A stretch of 57,438 nucleotides of DNA, taken from Eubacterium sp. (lineage in GTDB: Bacteria; Bacillota; Clostridia; Oscillospirales; Acutalibacteraceae). How positions within the stretch are numbered: the stretch's first letter is position 1; the number at the start of each line of letters is the position of its first letter. The translations under genes were made by a program, and so were the position numbers. The stretch spans positions 1-57,438 of the forward strand of contig JACTVT010000009.1 in NCBI GenBank assembly GCA_014465955.1, read 5' to 3'. The notes below the pieces were generated by a model, which was given only the letters and a program-made list of their open reading frames with translations, did no database searches and was not told where the DNA came from. Positions 17,720 to 27,416 of the stretch are shown in pieces.

Positions 17720-18142
17720 TTGCCTACCTTTAACCAGTTAGTAAGAACAGGACGTAAGTCCCTTGAAAAGAAGGCTAAAGCACCGGCTCTTTTAAAGAGT
17801 CTCAACACAAAGAAGAATGTTATGAACGATAACAATTCTCCTCAGAAGCGCGGCGTTTGCACAGCAGTTAAAACTGCAACACCGAAGAAGCCTAACTCAG
17901 CTCTTCGTAAAATTGCCCGTGTTCGTTTGACAAACGGTATGGAAGTTTCTGCTTACATTCCGGGTGTTGGTCATAACCTTCAGGAACACTCTGTTGTTAT
18001 GGTTCGCGGCGGCCGTGTTAAGGACCTTCCCGGTGTGCGTTACCACATCATCCGCGGAACACTTGATACTCAGGGCGTTAACGGCAGAATGCAGAGCCGT
18101 TCAAAGTACGGTGCTAAAAGACCTAAGGCTGCTAAGAAGTAA
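17720..18142 (+). CDS. rpsL: 30S ribosomal protein S12
   Basis: A 140-residue component of the decoding centre of the small subunit. The start MPTFNQLVRTGRK uses a TTG codon, placed by a perfect AAAGGAG at 17705-17711. TPKKPNSALRK carries the lysine whose mutation gives streptomycin resistance elsewhere, here unchanged, and YIPGVGHNLQEHSVVMVRGG is the other conserved loop. It opens the rpsL-rpsG-fusA-tuf operon. Confidence 0.98.
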   Translation: MPTFNQLVRTGRKSLEKKAKAPALLKSLNTKKNVMNDNNSPQKRGVCTAVKTATPKKPNSALRKIARVRLTNGMEVSAYIPGVGHNLQEHSVVMVRGGRVKDLPGVRYHIIRGTLDTQGVNGRMQSRSKYGAKRPKAAKK

Positions 18143-18284
18143 TTGAAACTTAGCAGAAAAGTTATTCTTATGGAAAAACAATAGTTTATACCTTATTTAT
18201 ATAAGCGTGTAGCCTACTTGTTGACTCCACGGGAAAACCGAGTACCTATGAACTCATTATTATTTATGAAGGAGGGAAGCGAAG

Positions 18285-18755
18285 ATGCCAAGAAGAGGCC
18301 AGATCGCTAAGCGTGATGTTTTACCTGATCCGCTTTACAATTCAAAACTTGTAACTCGTTTGATCAACAACATTATGTATGATGGAAAAAAGGGTGTCGC
18401 ACAGAAAATTGTTTACGGTGCATTTGACATCATTAAAGAAAAAACAGGTAACGATCCGTTAGAAACTTTTGAAGCTGCTATGGAAAATGTTATGCCTGTT
18501 CTCGAGGTAAAGGCTCGCCGTGTCGGCGGTGCAACTTACCAGGTTCCTCTTGAAGTTCGTCCTGAAAGAAGACAGACTCTCGGCTTGCGTTGGATTACTT
18601 TATATTCACGTCAGCGTTCGGAAAGAACTATGAAGGAACGCCTTGCTGCTGAAATTTTAGATGCTACTAATAAGACCGGCGGCGCAGTTAAGAAGTGTGA
18701 TGATACACATAAGATGGCAGAAGCAAACAAAGCATTTGCTCATTTCAGATATTAA
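18285..18755 (+). CDS. rpsG: 30S ribosomal protein S7
   Basis: A 156-residue primary 16S rRNA-binding protein that starts assembly of the small-subunit head and contacts the E site. It begins MPRRGQIAKRDVLPDP and contains the conserved KARRVGGATYQVPLEV and RWITLYSRQRSERTM stretches. GAAGGAGGGAAGC gives a very strong ribosome-binding site. The 142-base gap from rpsL is untranslated and might hold an S7 autoregulatory site, but I cannot identify one. fusA follows after 27 bases. Confidence 0.98.
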   Translation: MPRRGQIAKRDVLPDPLYNSKLVTRLINNIMYDGKKGVAQKIVYGAFDIIKEKTGNDPLETFEAAMENVMPVLEVKARRVGGATYQVPLEVRPERRQTLGLRWITLYSRQRSERTMKERLAAEILDATNKTGGAVKKCDDTHKMAEANKAFAHFRY

Positions 18756-18782
18756 TCCGTTTAAAGTTTTTGGGAGGATATT

Positions 18783-20876
18783 ATGCCAAGAAAAGTATCT
18801 CTTGAAATGACAAGAAATATTGGTATCATGGCACATATCGACGCAGGTAAAACCACTACAACTGAGCGTATTCTGTATTACACAGGTAAAACTCATAAGA
18901 TTGGTGAAACGCACGATGGTGCTGCTACTATGGACTGGATGGAGCAAGAGCAGGAAAGAGGTATTACAATCACTTCTGCTGCAACAACATGCTTCTGGAA
19001 AGACCATAGAATTAATATTATTGATACCCCGGGACACGTTGATTTCACTGTAGAAGTACAGCGTTCACTTCGTGTTCTTGACGGCTCTGTTACTGTTCTT
19101 TGCGCAAAGGGCGGTGTAGAGCCTCAGTCTGAAACAGTATGGCGTCAGGCTGACGATTACAATGTACCGAGAATGATCTATGTTAATAAGATGGACATTA
19201 TGGGTGCAGACTTTTATAATGTTCTCAACATGGTAAGAGAAAGATTTAAATGCAACGCAGTTCCGATTCAGCTTCCTATCGGCGCTGAGGATACATTCAG
19301 AGGTATTGTAGACCTTATCGCTATGGACGCAGAGATTTACTACGATGATATGGGCAACGATGTCCGTCACGAGGAAATCCCTGAAGATATGAAGGAACTT
19401 GCACAGAAATACCACGAGGAACTCATCGAGGCTGTTGCAGAGCAGGATGAAGCCCTTATGGAGAAATATTTTGAAGGCGAAGAACTTACAATCGCTGAAA
19501 TTAAAAAGACAATCAGAAAAGCAACATGTGCAGGTGAAATGGTTCCGATTACCTGCGGCACATCTTACAGAAACAAGGGCGTTCAGCCGCTTCTTGATGC
19601 TGTTGTAGATTATATGCCTGCACCTACAGATGTTGAATCAATTAAGGGTATTAACCCTGATACAGATGAGGAAGAATTCCGTCATTCTTCAGATGACGAG
19701 CCGTTCTCAGCACTTGCATTCAAGATTGCTACAGACCCGTTCGTTGGTAAGATTTGTTTCTTCCGTGTATATTCAGGTACACTTAATTCAGGCACTCAGG
19801 TTTATAACTCAGTTAAGGGTCACAGAGAAAGAATGGGTCGTATTCTTCTTATGCACTCAAACCACAGAGAAGATATCGACACTGTTTATGCAGGTGATAT
19901 CGCTGCTGCAGTTGGTCTTAAGAATACAACAACTGGTGATACTCTCTGCGATGAGAATCACCCGATTATTCTTGAATCAATGAACTTCCCTGAGCCTGTT
20001 ATCCGTGTTGCTATTGAACCTAAAACAAAGGCCGGCCAGGAAAAAATGGGTATTGCTCTTGCAAAACTTGCAGAAGAAGACCCGACTTTCAAAGCTTATA
20101 CAGATGAAGAAACAGGACAGACAATTATTGCAGGTATGGGTGAACTTCACCTTGAGATTATTGTTGACCGTCTTCTTCGTGAATTCAAGGTAGAGGCTAA
20201 TGTTGGTGCTCCTCAGGTAGCATATAAAGAAACCATTCAGCAGGAATCAATGTCTGATACTAAATATAAGCGTCAGTCAGGTGGTTCGGGTCAGTACGGT
20301 CACGTTAAAATCCGTATGTCACCGAACCTTGATGAAAACGGCATCGGCAAGGGTTATGAATTTGTTAACTCTGTTGTCGGCGGTGCTATTCCTAAGGAAT
20401 ATATCCCTGCTGTTGACGCAGGTATCCAGGGCGCTATGAAGAGCGGTATCCTTGCAGGCTACCAGATGGTAGATATCAAGGTTGAACTTTATGATGGATC
20501 TTATCACGAAGTTGACTCTTCCGAAATGGCATTCAAGATTGCAGGTTCTATGGCGTTCAAAGATGCTGCTAAGAAAGCAAACCCGATTATTCTTGAACCT
20601 ATGATGAAGGTTACAGTTATCGTTCCTGAAGAATATATGGGCGATGTTATCGGTGACCTTAACTCACGCCGTGGTCAGATTCAAGGTATGGAAGACAGAA
20701 CAGGTGCTAAGCAGATTAACTCACGTGTTCCGCTTTCAGAGATGTTTGGTTATGTAAATGACCTTCGTTCAAAGACTCAGGGTCGCGGACAGTATACAAT
20801 GGAACCGGACGGTTATGAGCCTGTTCCTAAGTCAATTTCTGAAGGCATTATTGCCGACAGAGCAAAAAAAGACTAA
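18783..20876 (+). CDS. fusA: Elongation factor G
   Basis: A 697-residue translocation GTPase. G1 is AHIDAGKTTTTE near residue 17, switch II is DTPGHVDFT, and G4 is NKMD (YVNKMDIMGAD). Domains II to V follow at normal length, including GSGQYGHVKI in domain IV and NSRRGQIQGME in domain V. GGGAGG precedes the ATG. This is the fusA found within the str operon, not a fusA2 paralogue such as those standing alone. It ends 110 bases before the tuf start, with a promoter candidate in between. Confidence 0.98.
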   Translation: MPRKVSLEMTRNIGIMAHIDAGKTTTTERILYYTGKTHKIGETHDGAATMDWMEQEQERGITITSAATTCFWKDHRINIIDTPGHVDFTVEVQRSLRVLDGSVTVLCAKGGVEPQSETVWRQADDYNVPRMIYVNKMDIMGADFYNVLNMVRERFKCNAVPIQLPIGAEDTFRGIVDLIAMDAEIYYDDMGNDVRHEEIPEDMKELAQKYHEELIEAVAEQDEALMEKYFEGEELTIAEIKKTIRKATCAGEMVPITCGTSYRNKGVQPLLDAVVDYMPAPTDVESIKGINPDTDEEEFRHSSDDEPFSALAFKIATDPFVGKICFFRVYSGTLNSGTQVYNSVKGHRERMGRILLMHSNHREDIDTVYAGDIAAAVGLKNTTTGDTLCDENHPIILESMNFPEPVIRVAIEPKTKAGQEKMGIALAKLAEEDPTFKAYTDEETGQTIIAGMGELHLEIIVDRLLREFKVEANVGAPQVAYKETIQQESMSDTKYKRQSGGSGQYGHVKIRMSPNLDENGIGKGYEFVNSVVGGAIPKEYIPAVDAGIQGAMKSGILAGYQMVDIKVELYDGSYHEVDSSEMAFKIAGSMAFKDAAKKANPIILEPMMKVTVIVPEEYMGDVIGDLNSRRGQIQGMEDRTGAKQINSRVPLSEMFGYVNDLRSKTQGRGQYTMEPDGYEPVPKSISEGIIADRAKKD

Positions 20877-20902
20877 TTAATATTAAATTTTAAGCAAAGG
20901 AC

Positions 20903-20931
20903 TTGATATTTTATCTTTTCTTTGCTAAAAT
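20903..20931 (+). promoter_or_regulatory. Separate tuf promoter
   Basis: TTGATA at 20903-20908 and TAAAAT at 20926-20931 with a 17-base spacer and TGC just before the -10. Inverted arms AGCAAAG (20893-20899) and CTTTGCT (20920-20926) bracket the -35 and touch the -10; they could be an operator or a weak RNA hairpin. Confidence 0.6.
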
Positions 20932-20986
20932 AACATTAACAATTACACATTGTAAATTAAAGGTAAATTTAAGGAGGAAATTTCCA

Positions 20987-22183
20987 ATGGCTAAGGAAAA
21001 ATTCAACCGATCAAAACCACATGTAAACATTGGTACAATCGGTCACGTAGACCACGGTAAAACAACTCTTACCGCAGCTATCACAAAGTACCTTGCTAAC
21101 AAGGGTTATGCAAAGTTTGAAGACTATGCAGATATTGATAAGGCTCCGGAAGAAAGAGAACGTGGTATCACAATCAACACTGCACACGTAGAGTATGAAA
21201 CAGACGCTCGTCACTATGCTCACGTTGACTGCCCCGGACATGCTGACTATATCAAGAACATGATTACAGGTGCTGCTCAGATGGACGGTGCAATTCTTGT
21301 TATCGCTGCAACTGACGGTCCTATGGCTCAGACAAAAGAGCATCTTCTTCTTGCTCGTCAGGTTGGCGTACCTTACATCGTAGTATTTATGAATAAGTGC
21401 GACCAGGTAGACGATGAAGAACTTCTTGAACTCGTTGAAATGGAAATTCGTGAAACTCTTGATGAGTATGAATTCCCGGGTGATGATACTCCTATCATCA
21501 AGGGTTCAGCACTTAAAGCTCTTGAAGCTGCATCAAATGATGATCCTGCTTGTGCTTGCATTCAGGAACTCATGGATGCTGTTGACAGTTATATTCCAAC
21601 TCCTGACCGTAAGGCAGACCTTCCTTTCCTTATGCCTGTTGAAGACGTATTCACAATCACCGGTCGTGGTACAGTTGCTACAGGTAGAGTAGAGCGTGGT
21701 CAGCTCAAGATGGGCGAAGAAGTTGAAATCGTAGGTCTTAAGGACGAAATCGATAAGACTGTTTGCACAGGTATCGAAATGTTCCGTAAACTTCTTGATT
21801 ATGCTGAAGCAGGTGACAACATCGGTTGTCTTCTTCGTGGTGTTCAGAGATCAGACATTGAACGTGGTCAGGTTCTTGCTAAGCCGGGTTCAATTCACCC
21901 ACACACAAAGTTCTCAGGTCAGGTTTATGTATTAAGCAAGGATGAAGGCGGTCGTCATACTCCTTTCTTCAATAACTACCGTCCTCAGTTCTATTTCAGA
22001 ACAACAGACGTTACAGGTGTTATCACTCTTCCAGAAGGTACAGAGATGTGTATGCCCGGTGATAACGTTGTTATGAATGTTGAACTTATTACTCCTATCG
22101 CTATCGAAGAAGGTCTTCGTTTCGCTATCCGTGAAGGCGGCAGAACAGTAGGTTCAGGCGTTGTTACAGCAATCAACGAGTAA
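20987..22183 (+). CDS. tuf: Elongation factor Tu
   Basis: A 398-residue GTPase that delivers aminoacyl-tRNA to the ribosome. G1 is GHVDHGKT, switch II DCPGHADY, G4 NKCD and G5 GSALK; domains II and III are complete (GRGTVATGRVERG, then RPQFYFRTTDVTGV). The reading frame is open 28 codons further upstream, but AAGGAGG at 20971-20977 and the universal MAKEKF start fix the ATG at 20987. It closes the str operon and is followed by a strong terminator. A dedicated promoter candidate ahead of it would allow its usual high expression. Confidence 0.98.
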   Translation: MAKEKFNRSKPHVNIGTIGHVDHGKTTLTAAITKYLANKGYAKFEDYADIDKAPEERERGITINTAHVEYETDARHYAHVDCPGHADYIKNMITGAAQMDGAILVIAATDGPMAQTKEHLLLARQVGVPYIVVFMNKCDQVDDEELLELVEMEIRETLDEYEFPGDDTPIIKGSALKALEAASNDDPACACIQELMDAVDSYIPTPDRKADLPFLMPVEDVFTITGRGTVATGRVERGQLKMGEEVEIVGLKDEIDKTVCTGIEMFRKLLDYAEAGDNIGCLLRGVQRSDIERGQVLAKPGSIHPHTKFSGQVYVLSKDEGGRHTPFFNNYRPQFYFRTTDVTGVITLPEGTEMCMPGDNVVMNVELITPIAIEEGLRFAIREGGRTVGSGVVTAINE

Positions 22184-22201
22184 TTTATAATTACAACTTT
22201 T

Positions 22202-22230
22202 AAGAGCAACCGAAAGGTTGCTCTTTTTTA
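22202..22230 (+). terminator. Terminator after tuf
   Basis: AAGAGCAACC / GGTTGCTCTT, a perfect 10-base-pair stem with a GAAA tetraloop, followed by a T-run. Confidence 0.93.
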
Positions 22231-22240
22231 TATGCTTCGC

Positions 22241-22364
22241 TAAATCGGCTGAATCCCGCCTTTTGCTCAGGGGCAGTACCAGTGTACGGCACCCATTCGC
22301 AAAATGCAAAATTCATCCCGATTTATCAAACCATATTTTATAGGAGGAGGTTTTGTGCCTCCCG
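22241..22364. repeat. Intergenic palindromic repeats, degenerate
   Basis: Two pieces. TAAATCGG (22241-22248) and CCGATTTA (22318-22325) are exact inverted arms around 70 bases that contain TTTTGC/GCAAAA arms. Then 22339-22364 reads TATAGGAGGAGG, TTTTGTG, CCTCCCG, a degenerate copy of the TGTAGGG stem-loop family found at 41-56 kb. The rest of this 286-base gap holds a promoter and a leader. Confidence 0.5.
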
Positions 22365-22389
22365 TCTGATTTCACCTTTAATATTTTTC

Positions 22390-22419
22390 TTGACAACATA
22401 TGTATCCGTCTTGTATAAT
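22390..22419 (+). promoter_or_regulatory. Promoter of the secreted SLH protein
   Basis: Consensus TTGACA (22390-22395) and consensus TATAAT (22414-22419) with an 18-base spacer, about 50 bases before the start codon. Confidence 0.8.
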
Positions 22420-22470
22420 AAAATTACACAAAAACCGTGTTTGTGTAAAAATTTTTAAAGGAGTATATTT

Positions 22471-23964
22471 ATGAAAAAGACCTTAAGTATTATTTTAGCC
22501 ATAGTTATGGCGATGTCTGTTTTCTCAGGCATCAGTTTTTCAGCCTTTGCCGCTGATGTTAAGCAGGTTGAAGTCTGCCTGTCAAAGCCGATTACCGTGA
22601 TTGAAAATACTGATGGCTTTTGGGCAGAATGCGGAAGAGAAGAATATTTTTTGTATGACTATTATTTCAGTGTTGAAGATACAGTAAAAGTCATAATGAG
22701 TGATGGTACTGAGATTGAATATTTCATTTCAGATGACGGCGAATATTTTGTTGATGAAAACGATAATGTTCTTGATTGGTATGTATATGATAATCAGGAA
22801 AAAGAGCATTGGGGAATCGGAACGCATAAGGCATATTTTGTGGTTTGTGATAATCGCGGAATACCTCTTGCTGAGGGAGAGTTTCCTGTTCAGGTAATTT
22901 CTTCTCCCGTTAAATCTGTGAGCACTTCTTTTACAGTAAAGAAAATTTCAGAAAATACATATGGTTTCTGGGATATTGATGATAACGGCAATAATTATTT
23001 TCATTATGTTCCCGATTATCTTTTTGAAGAGGGCGATAGAATTACCCTTAATATGAAAGACGGCAGTTCTGTGGCTTATACCTTTAAGGAACTGTATTTT
23101 GAAGAGGAAGACTGGTCATATTATGCATTCATTAATGATGCCGGTGAAGAACTTTCGGTAGTATTTGACCTTGACAATCAGTATGATGAACATTGGGGTT
23201 TAGGTACGCACGAATTTTATCCGTTCCTGCCCGATTACGGTATTGATTTTGCATTTTCAGTTGACATTGTTAAAGGTTCTCAGGATACCTGTTGGCATAA
23301 TACGGAGTGGCAGTTTAAAAACGGAATTTATCAAAGTGAATGTCCAGGCTGCGGCAAGATAACAAAAATGCCGTTTACAGATCTTGAAGGCTATGATAAT
23401 TACGTGGATTTTCTTGCGTATACATCAGTATATAATGAATTTCTCAGAGGAATAAATCCGCCTGATAACACTGTTTTTGCACCAACAAGAACTATAAACC
23501 GTGCAATGCTCGTAACTATTCTTTACAGAATGGCAGGTGAGCCTTATGCAAACGGCGGCAATCCGTATTCATCAACACCGTTTACGGATATTATTGATAG
23601 TAATGCATATTATTATGATGCTGCATGCTGGGCACTCAAAAACGGTATTACAACAGAAACTACATTTAAACCGTTTGATAACGTAACAAGAGAGCAAACG
23701 GCAACATTATTATTCAGATATGCAAAACTTAACGATATGATTGGTTATGACGGTTATAAAGATGTTAATCTTAAATCGGAATATCTTGATGCGTCACTTA
23801 TTCATCCTTGGGCAGTCGAGGCTATGCAGTGGGCTAATTATAACGATATGATTACCGGAACCTTGCAGGGATTTGCTAATCCCGGTTTTGCAACTTTGCG
23901 TATTCATGCATCAAAAATTCTTTACGGATTCGGTTATCTTTGTGATATCGGCAATTTTGAGTAA
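22471..23964 (+). CDS. Secreted protein with S-layer-homology (SLH) modules
   Basis: A 497-residue exported protein. A typical signal peptide ends at AFA near residue 28. Residues about 30-270 hold two similar beta-rich repeats (each with FSVEDTVKVIM/YLFEEGDRITLN-like strands and an EHWGxGTH motif) of unknown type. A short CPGCGK knuckle follows, then three SLH modules (about residues 300-497), including TPFTDI, YYYDAACWALKNGITTET and VTREQTATLLFRYA. SLH modules bind pyruvylated cell-wall polymer, so the protein is probably held at the surface. Its SLH half is closely similar to that of the CHAP protein at 39524. Strong promoter, AAAGGAG site and terminator show a single-gene unit. The N-terminal function is unknown. 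Confidence 0.82.
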   Translation: MKKTLSIILAIVMAMSVFSGISFSAFAADVKQVEVCLSKPITVIENTDGFWAECGREEYFLYDYYFSVEDTVKVIMSDGTEIEYFISDDGEYFVDENDNVLDWYVYDNQEKEHWGIGTHKAYFVVCDNRGIPLAEGEFPVQVISSPVKSVSTSFTVKKISENTYGFWDIDDNGNNYFHYVPDYLFEEGDRITLNMKDGSSVAYTFKELYFEEEDWSYYAFINDAGEELSVVFDLDNQYDEHWGLGTHEFYPFLPDYGIDFAFSVDIVKGSQDTCWHNTEWQFKNGIYQSECPGCGKITKMPFTDLEGYDNYVDFLAYTSVYNEFLRGINPPDNTVFAPTRTINRAMLVTILYRMAGEPYANGGNPYSSTPFTDIIDSNAYYYDAACWALKNGITTETTFKPFDNVTREQTATLLFRYAKLNDMIGYDGYKDVNLKSEYLDASLIHPWAVEAMQWANYNDMITGTLQGFANPGFATLRIHASKILYGFGYLCDIGNFE

Positions 23965-23977
23965 TTGAATTACTTAT

Positions 23978-24008
23978 GGCGGGGTGTATTTACCTCGCCT
24001 TTTCTTTT
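23978..24008 (+). terminator. Terminator after the SLH protein
   Basis: GGCGGGGT (23978-23985) pairs with ACCTCGCC (23992-23999) with one G-U, then TTTTCTTTT. Confidence 0.8.
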
Positions 24009-24039
24009 ATTGCTTTTTTGTAAATAAAATGTATTTGTG

Positions 24040-24068
24040 TTGCCGATGTGATGATAATTTGATATAAT
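24040..24068 (+). promoter_or_regulatory. Promoter of the recD2-ECF gene cluster
   Basis: TTGCCG (24040-24045) and TATAAT (24063-24068) with a 17-base spacer; TGA before the -10 is an extended -10. The recD2 ATG is 27 bases beyond. Confidence 0.6.
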
Positions 24069-24095
24069 ATATCTATTGTTATTTCGGGTGATTTT

Positions 24096-26318
24096 ATGGA
24101 AAAAATGCTTGAAAATTTAACAGGAACTGTTGAGGATATTACTTTTTTCAATGAGGAAAACGGCTTTACTGTTATGGAAATTACTGCCGCAGACGGTGAG
24201 GCTGTTACTGTTGTGGGCACTTTTCCCCGAATGGTCGAGGGTGAAGAGGTTTTACTGTCAGGCGAGTGGGGAATTCACCCGTCATTCGGCAGGCAGTTCA
24301 AGGCAAGCCTTGTTGAAAGAACGATGCCTGCGGATACGGCAGGTATTCTGCGCTATCTTGCAAGCGGAATTATAAAAGGTGTGCGCGAGGCAACGGCAGT
24401 TAAAATTGTTGAGGCATTCGGCAGTGAATCACTTGAGGTTATTGAAAATGATGTGAACCGTCTTGCCTCAGTGCCCGGTATCAGCAAACCCAAGGCACGT
24501 AAAATTCAGGAGGAATACAAAAAACAGTTTGCCGCCCGTGAGGTTATGACAGGCTTGACTGCTCTTGGCTTAACGCAGGATGAAGCGTTTAAAGCCTATA
24601 ATATGTACCGCTCGGCGGCACTTGAGATTATCAGCGAAAATCCATATGCTTTTGTAGGCGCAAACGGTTACAGTTTTGATCGTGCCGAGGAAATTTCGCT
24701 TAATATGCAGACTCCGCCGCTTTTTGATTACAGAAGTCAGGCGATGGTTGTATATGTTGTGAATTACAATTTACGAAACGGTCATACTTGTGTGCCGAGA
24801 AATTCTGTTGTAAAAAGAGCAAAGGATTATCTTGAATGTAACGAAGATGCTGTTGAAGAGGCGATTGATACTGCGCTTGATGCAAAACAACTTTTTTCGG
24901 AAAATATTGACGGTAAAGATTATCTTTTTATGCCTGAAATTTACCATGCGGAAAAAGATGTTGCAGATAGAATTAAAGTTATGGTGAATTATCCGCCGCA
25001 GCAAAGTGAAATCAGTCCGTCAGAGGTGTATGCCTTTGAAAAAGCAAATGATATTGAGTTTGACGAAAAGCAAAGGCAGGCAATCGAAATTGCCGTGAAT
25101 AAAGGAATGCTTATTTTAACAGGCGGGCCGGGTACGGGTAAAACGACAACCGTTAAAGGCATTATAACGCTTATGAAGAACAGAGGCTTCAATGTTGCCC
25201 TTGCCGCACCTACGGGCAGGGCGTCAAAGCGTATGACCGAACTTACGGGTTATGATTCAAAAACGATTCACCGATTGCTTGAAGTGGAGTATCGTGAGGG
25301 AGCAACAGAGCCGACATTTGTATATAACAGAAAAAATCCGCTTGATGTTGACGCTGTTATTGTTGATGAACTTTCAATGGTGGATATTACAATCTTCAAC
25401 AGTCTGCTTGATGCACTTCCGCTCCACGCCCGTCTTATTATGGTTGGTGATAAAGATCAGTTGCCGCCCGTCGGCGCAGGCAATGTTTTAAAGGATTTAA
25501 CCGACAGCGGAATGATTCCTGTTGTGGCGCTTGATAAGGTTTTCCGTCAGGCAATGCAAAGTCTTATTGTTACAAATGCACATCACGTTGTAAACGGCGA
25601 AATGCCTGATTTAAGCCGGCACGATGCGGCTTCCGATTTTTTTCTTCTTAAAGAAAATTCCAAATATAACGCACCGAGAAAGATTGTTGACCTTGTTACA
25701 AGGCGTCTGCCTGCAACTTATGGCTATAACAGTAAGACGGATATTGAGGTGCTCTGCCCGTCACGAAAAGGTGAGGTAGGGTGCGAAAACATTAATATTC
25801 TTTTGCAGGAAAAACTCAATCCGCCCGACAGGAGCAAAAAAGAACTGCGCAATAAAGGCTATATTCTCCGTGAGGGGGATAAAGTTATGCAGATTAAAAA
25901 TAACTACGATGTGCCGTGGTTTAAAAGCAGTGAAAACGGTACGGGCGTTTTTAACGGCGACATTGGAATTCTGACTAAGATTGACAGAGCAAATGATATT
26001 CTGAATGTTAAGTTTGATGACCGCGAGGCGATGTATTCGCTTGAAAATGCAAATGAACTTGAACTTGCTTACGCAATGACAGTTCATAAAAGTCAGGGCT
26101 CTGAATTTGATGCGGTTGTTATGCCTGTGCTTGCAACACCGCCCAAACTTGCTTACAGAAATCTGTTTTACACTGCGCTTACAAGGGCGAAAAATCTGCT
26201 TGTGCTTGTAGGCAATGAGTCTTCTGTTAAAGCGATGGTTGATAATGATAAAAAAAGCAGGCGCTACAGTGCATTAAATCATTTTTTAACTGTTGACAAC
26301 GATGAATTTATACAGTAA
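24096..26318 (+). CDS. recD2: RecD2-type ATP-dependent DNA helicase
   Basis: A 740-residue SF1B 5'-to-3' helicase of the RecD2 kind found in bacteria without RecBCD partners. An OB-like N-terminal domain (about residues 1-75) is followed by helix-hairpin-helix motifs (GIIKGVREATAVKIVEAFG; ASVPGISKPKARKI). Walker A is GGPGTGKTT near residue 345 and Walker B is VIVDELSMVD near 424. The C-terminal UvrD-like motif is AYAMTVHKSQGSEFDAVVMP. These proteins act in DNA repair and replication stress. The start ATG at 24096 has only a weak GGGTG site. It is the first of six same-strand genes; mreB-like follows after 45 bases. Confidence 0.95.
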   Translation: MEKMLENLTGTVEDITFFNEENGFTVMEITAADGEAVTVVGTFPRMVEGEEVLLSGEWGIHPSFGRQFKASLVERTMPADTAGILRYLASGIIKGVREATAVKIVEAFGSESLEVIENDVNRLASVPGISKPKARKIQEEYKKQFAAREVMTGLTALGLTQDEAFKAYNMYRSAALEIISENPYAFVGANGYSFDRAEEISLNMQTPPLFDYRSQAMVVYVVNYNLRNGHTCVPRNSVVKRAKDYLECNEDAVEEAIDTALDAKQLFSENIDGKDYLFMPEIYHAEKDVADRIKVMVNYPPQQSEISPSEVYAFEKANDIEFDEKQRQAIEIAVNKGMLILTGGPGTGKTTTVKGIITLMKNRGFNVALAAPTGRASKRMTELTGYDSKTIHRLLEVEYREGATEPTFVYNRKNPLDVDAVIVDELSMVDITIFNSLLDALPLHARLIMVGDKDQLPPVGAGNVLKDLTDSGMIPVVALDKVFRQAMQSLIVTNAHHVVNGEMPDLSRHDAASDFFLLKENSKYNAPRKIVDLVTRRLPATYGYNSKTDIEVLCPSRKGEVGCENINILLQEKLNPPDRSKKELRNKGYILREGDKVMQIKNNYDVPWFKSSENGTGVFNGDIGILTKIDRANDILNVKFDDREAMYSLENANELELAYAMTVHKSQGSEFDAVVMPVLATPPKLAYRNLFYTALTRAKNLLVLVGNESSVKAMVDNDKKSRRYSALNHFLTVDNDEFIQ

Positions 26319-26363
26319 CATTATTTATGAATTTATATTTTACATATACTAAGGACTGAAATT

Positions 26364-27392
26364 ATGTTTGGCTATGATTTGGGCATAGATTTAGGTTCGG
26401 ATTCTATTGTGATTTCCGTTCCCGGCAAGGGAATTGTTGTAAATGAACCGTCTTATGTTGCCTATGATACTGAAAAGGAAAAGGTTTTATATGCAGGCAG
26501 GCGTGCCTATTATTTAGAGGGCAGAGAGCCTATGGGAATTACCGTTATCCGGCCTGTTGTAAACGGTGCAATTACAAATTATGACGTTGCACTTAAAATG
26601 GTTAAGTTTTTTATAGATAAGGTAATCGGCAAAAGCATTTTTAAGCCGAGGGTTGTTGCGTCTGTTTCTGCACTCAGCACAGATGTTGAACGCAGAACGC
26701 TGATTTCAGTTATGATTTCGGCAGGTGTACGATCAGTATGTCTTGTTGAAGAGCCGCTTTGTGCCGCATTCGGTGCAGGCGTTGATCCGACACTGCCAAC
26801 GGGTGTTTTTGTAATTGATATCGGTGCAGGCTCAACAGATATGGCGGTTATCAGTCAGGGAAGTATGAGTCAGAATGAAACCGTTAAGATTGCAGGCAAC
26901 AGGCTTGATGAAGAAATTATAAAGTATTTTAAGGAGCAGTATTCCGTTCTTATCGGCAGGCGTACCGCTGAAGAAATTAAAAATAATATCGGCTGTGCCG
27001 TACCGCGTGAAGAAGACGTTGTAATGCAGGTTAAAGGCAGAAATATTTCTACAGGTCTGCCTGACAGTATTGAGGTTACGGGCAATGAAATTTATGAGTG
27101 CCTCAAACCGCTTTTTGATGTGCTTTGTGAAACTGCGACGGCTCTTTTTGAACGGACTACACCGCAACTTGTTGCAGATATTACAAAATCTGCCGTTATT
27201 CTGACAGGCGGCTGCTCTGCAATTTACGGCATAGATAAAATGTTTTCAGATGCGCTCGGTGTTGATGTTACGATTGCGCCAAGGGCAGAACTCTGTGTTG
27301 CAAAAGGCACAATGATTGCACTTAATAAAATGCATATTCTTGATGAATACGGCTATCGTTTTCAGACAAAGCAGGATGTTCGCATAAGATAA
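26364..27392 (+). CDS. MreB/Mbl-like bacterial actin
   Basis: A 342-residue actin-fold ATPase. Visible motifs are phosphate-1 GYDLGIDLGSDSIVIS at the start, phosphate-2 FVIDIGAGSTDMAVIS near residue 150, and the adenosine region AVILTGGCSAIYGI near residue 275, followed by ELCVAKGTMIAL. MreB proteins form membrane-associated filaments that guide wall elongation. No mreC or mreD is next to it. The residue choice GSDS in phosphate-1 differs from the GTANT of canonical MreB, so this is probably a divergent paralogue (Mbl/MreBH-like). It sits between recD2 and an ECF transporter, an unusual setting. A simple AAGGACTG site precedes the ATG. Confidence 0.88.
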   Translation: MFGYDLGIDLGSDSIVISVPGKGIVVNEPSYVAYDTEKEKVLYAGRRAYYLEGREPMGITVIRPVVNGAITNYDVALKMVKFFIDKVIGKSIFKPRVVASVSALSTDVERRTLISVMISAGVRSVCLVEEPLCAAFGAGVDPTLPTGVFVIDIGAGSTDMAVISQGSMSQNETVKIAGNRLDEEIIKYFKEQYSVLIGRRTAEEIKNNIGCAVPREEDVVMQVKGRNISTGLPDSIEVTGNEIYECLKPLFDVLCETATALFERTTPQLVADITKSAVILTGGCSAIYGIDKMFSDALGVDVTIAPRAELCVAKGTMIALNKMHILDEYGYRFQTKQDVRIR

Positions 27393-27416
27393 ATCTAATT
27401 TAAAGGAGGAACGGAT

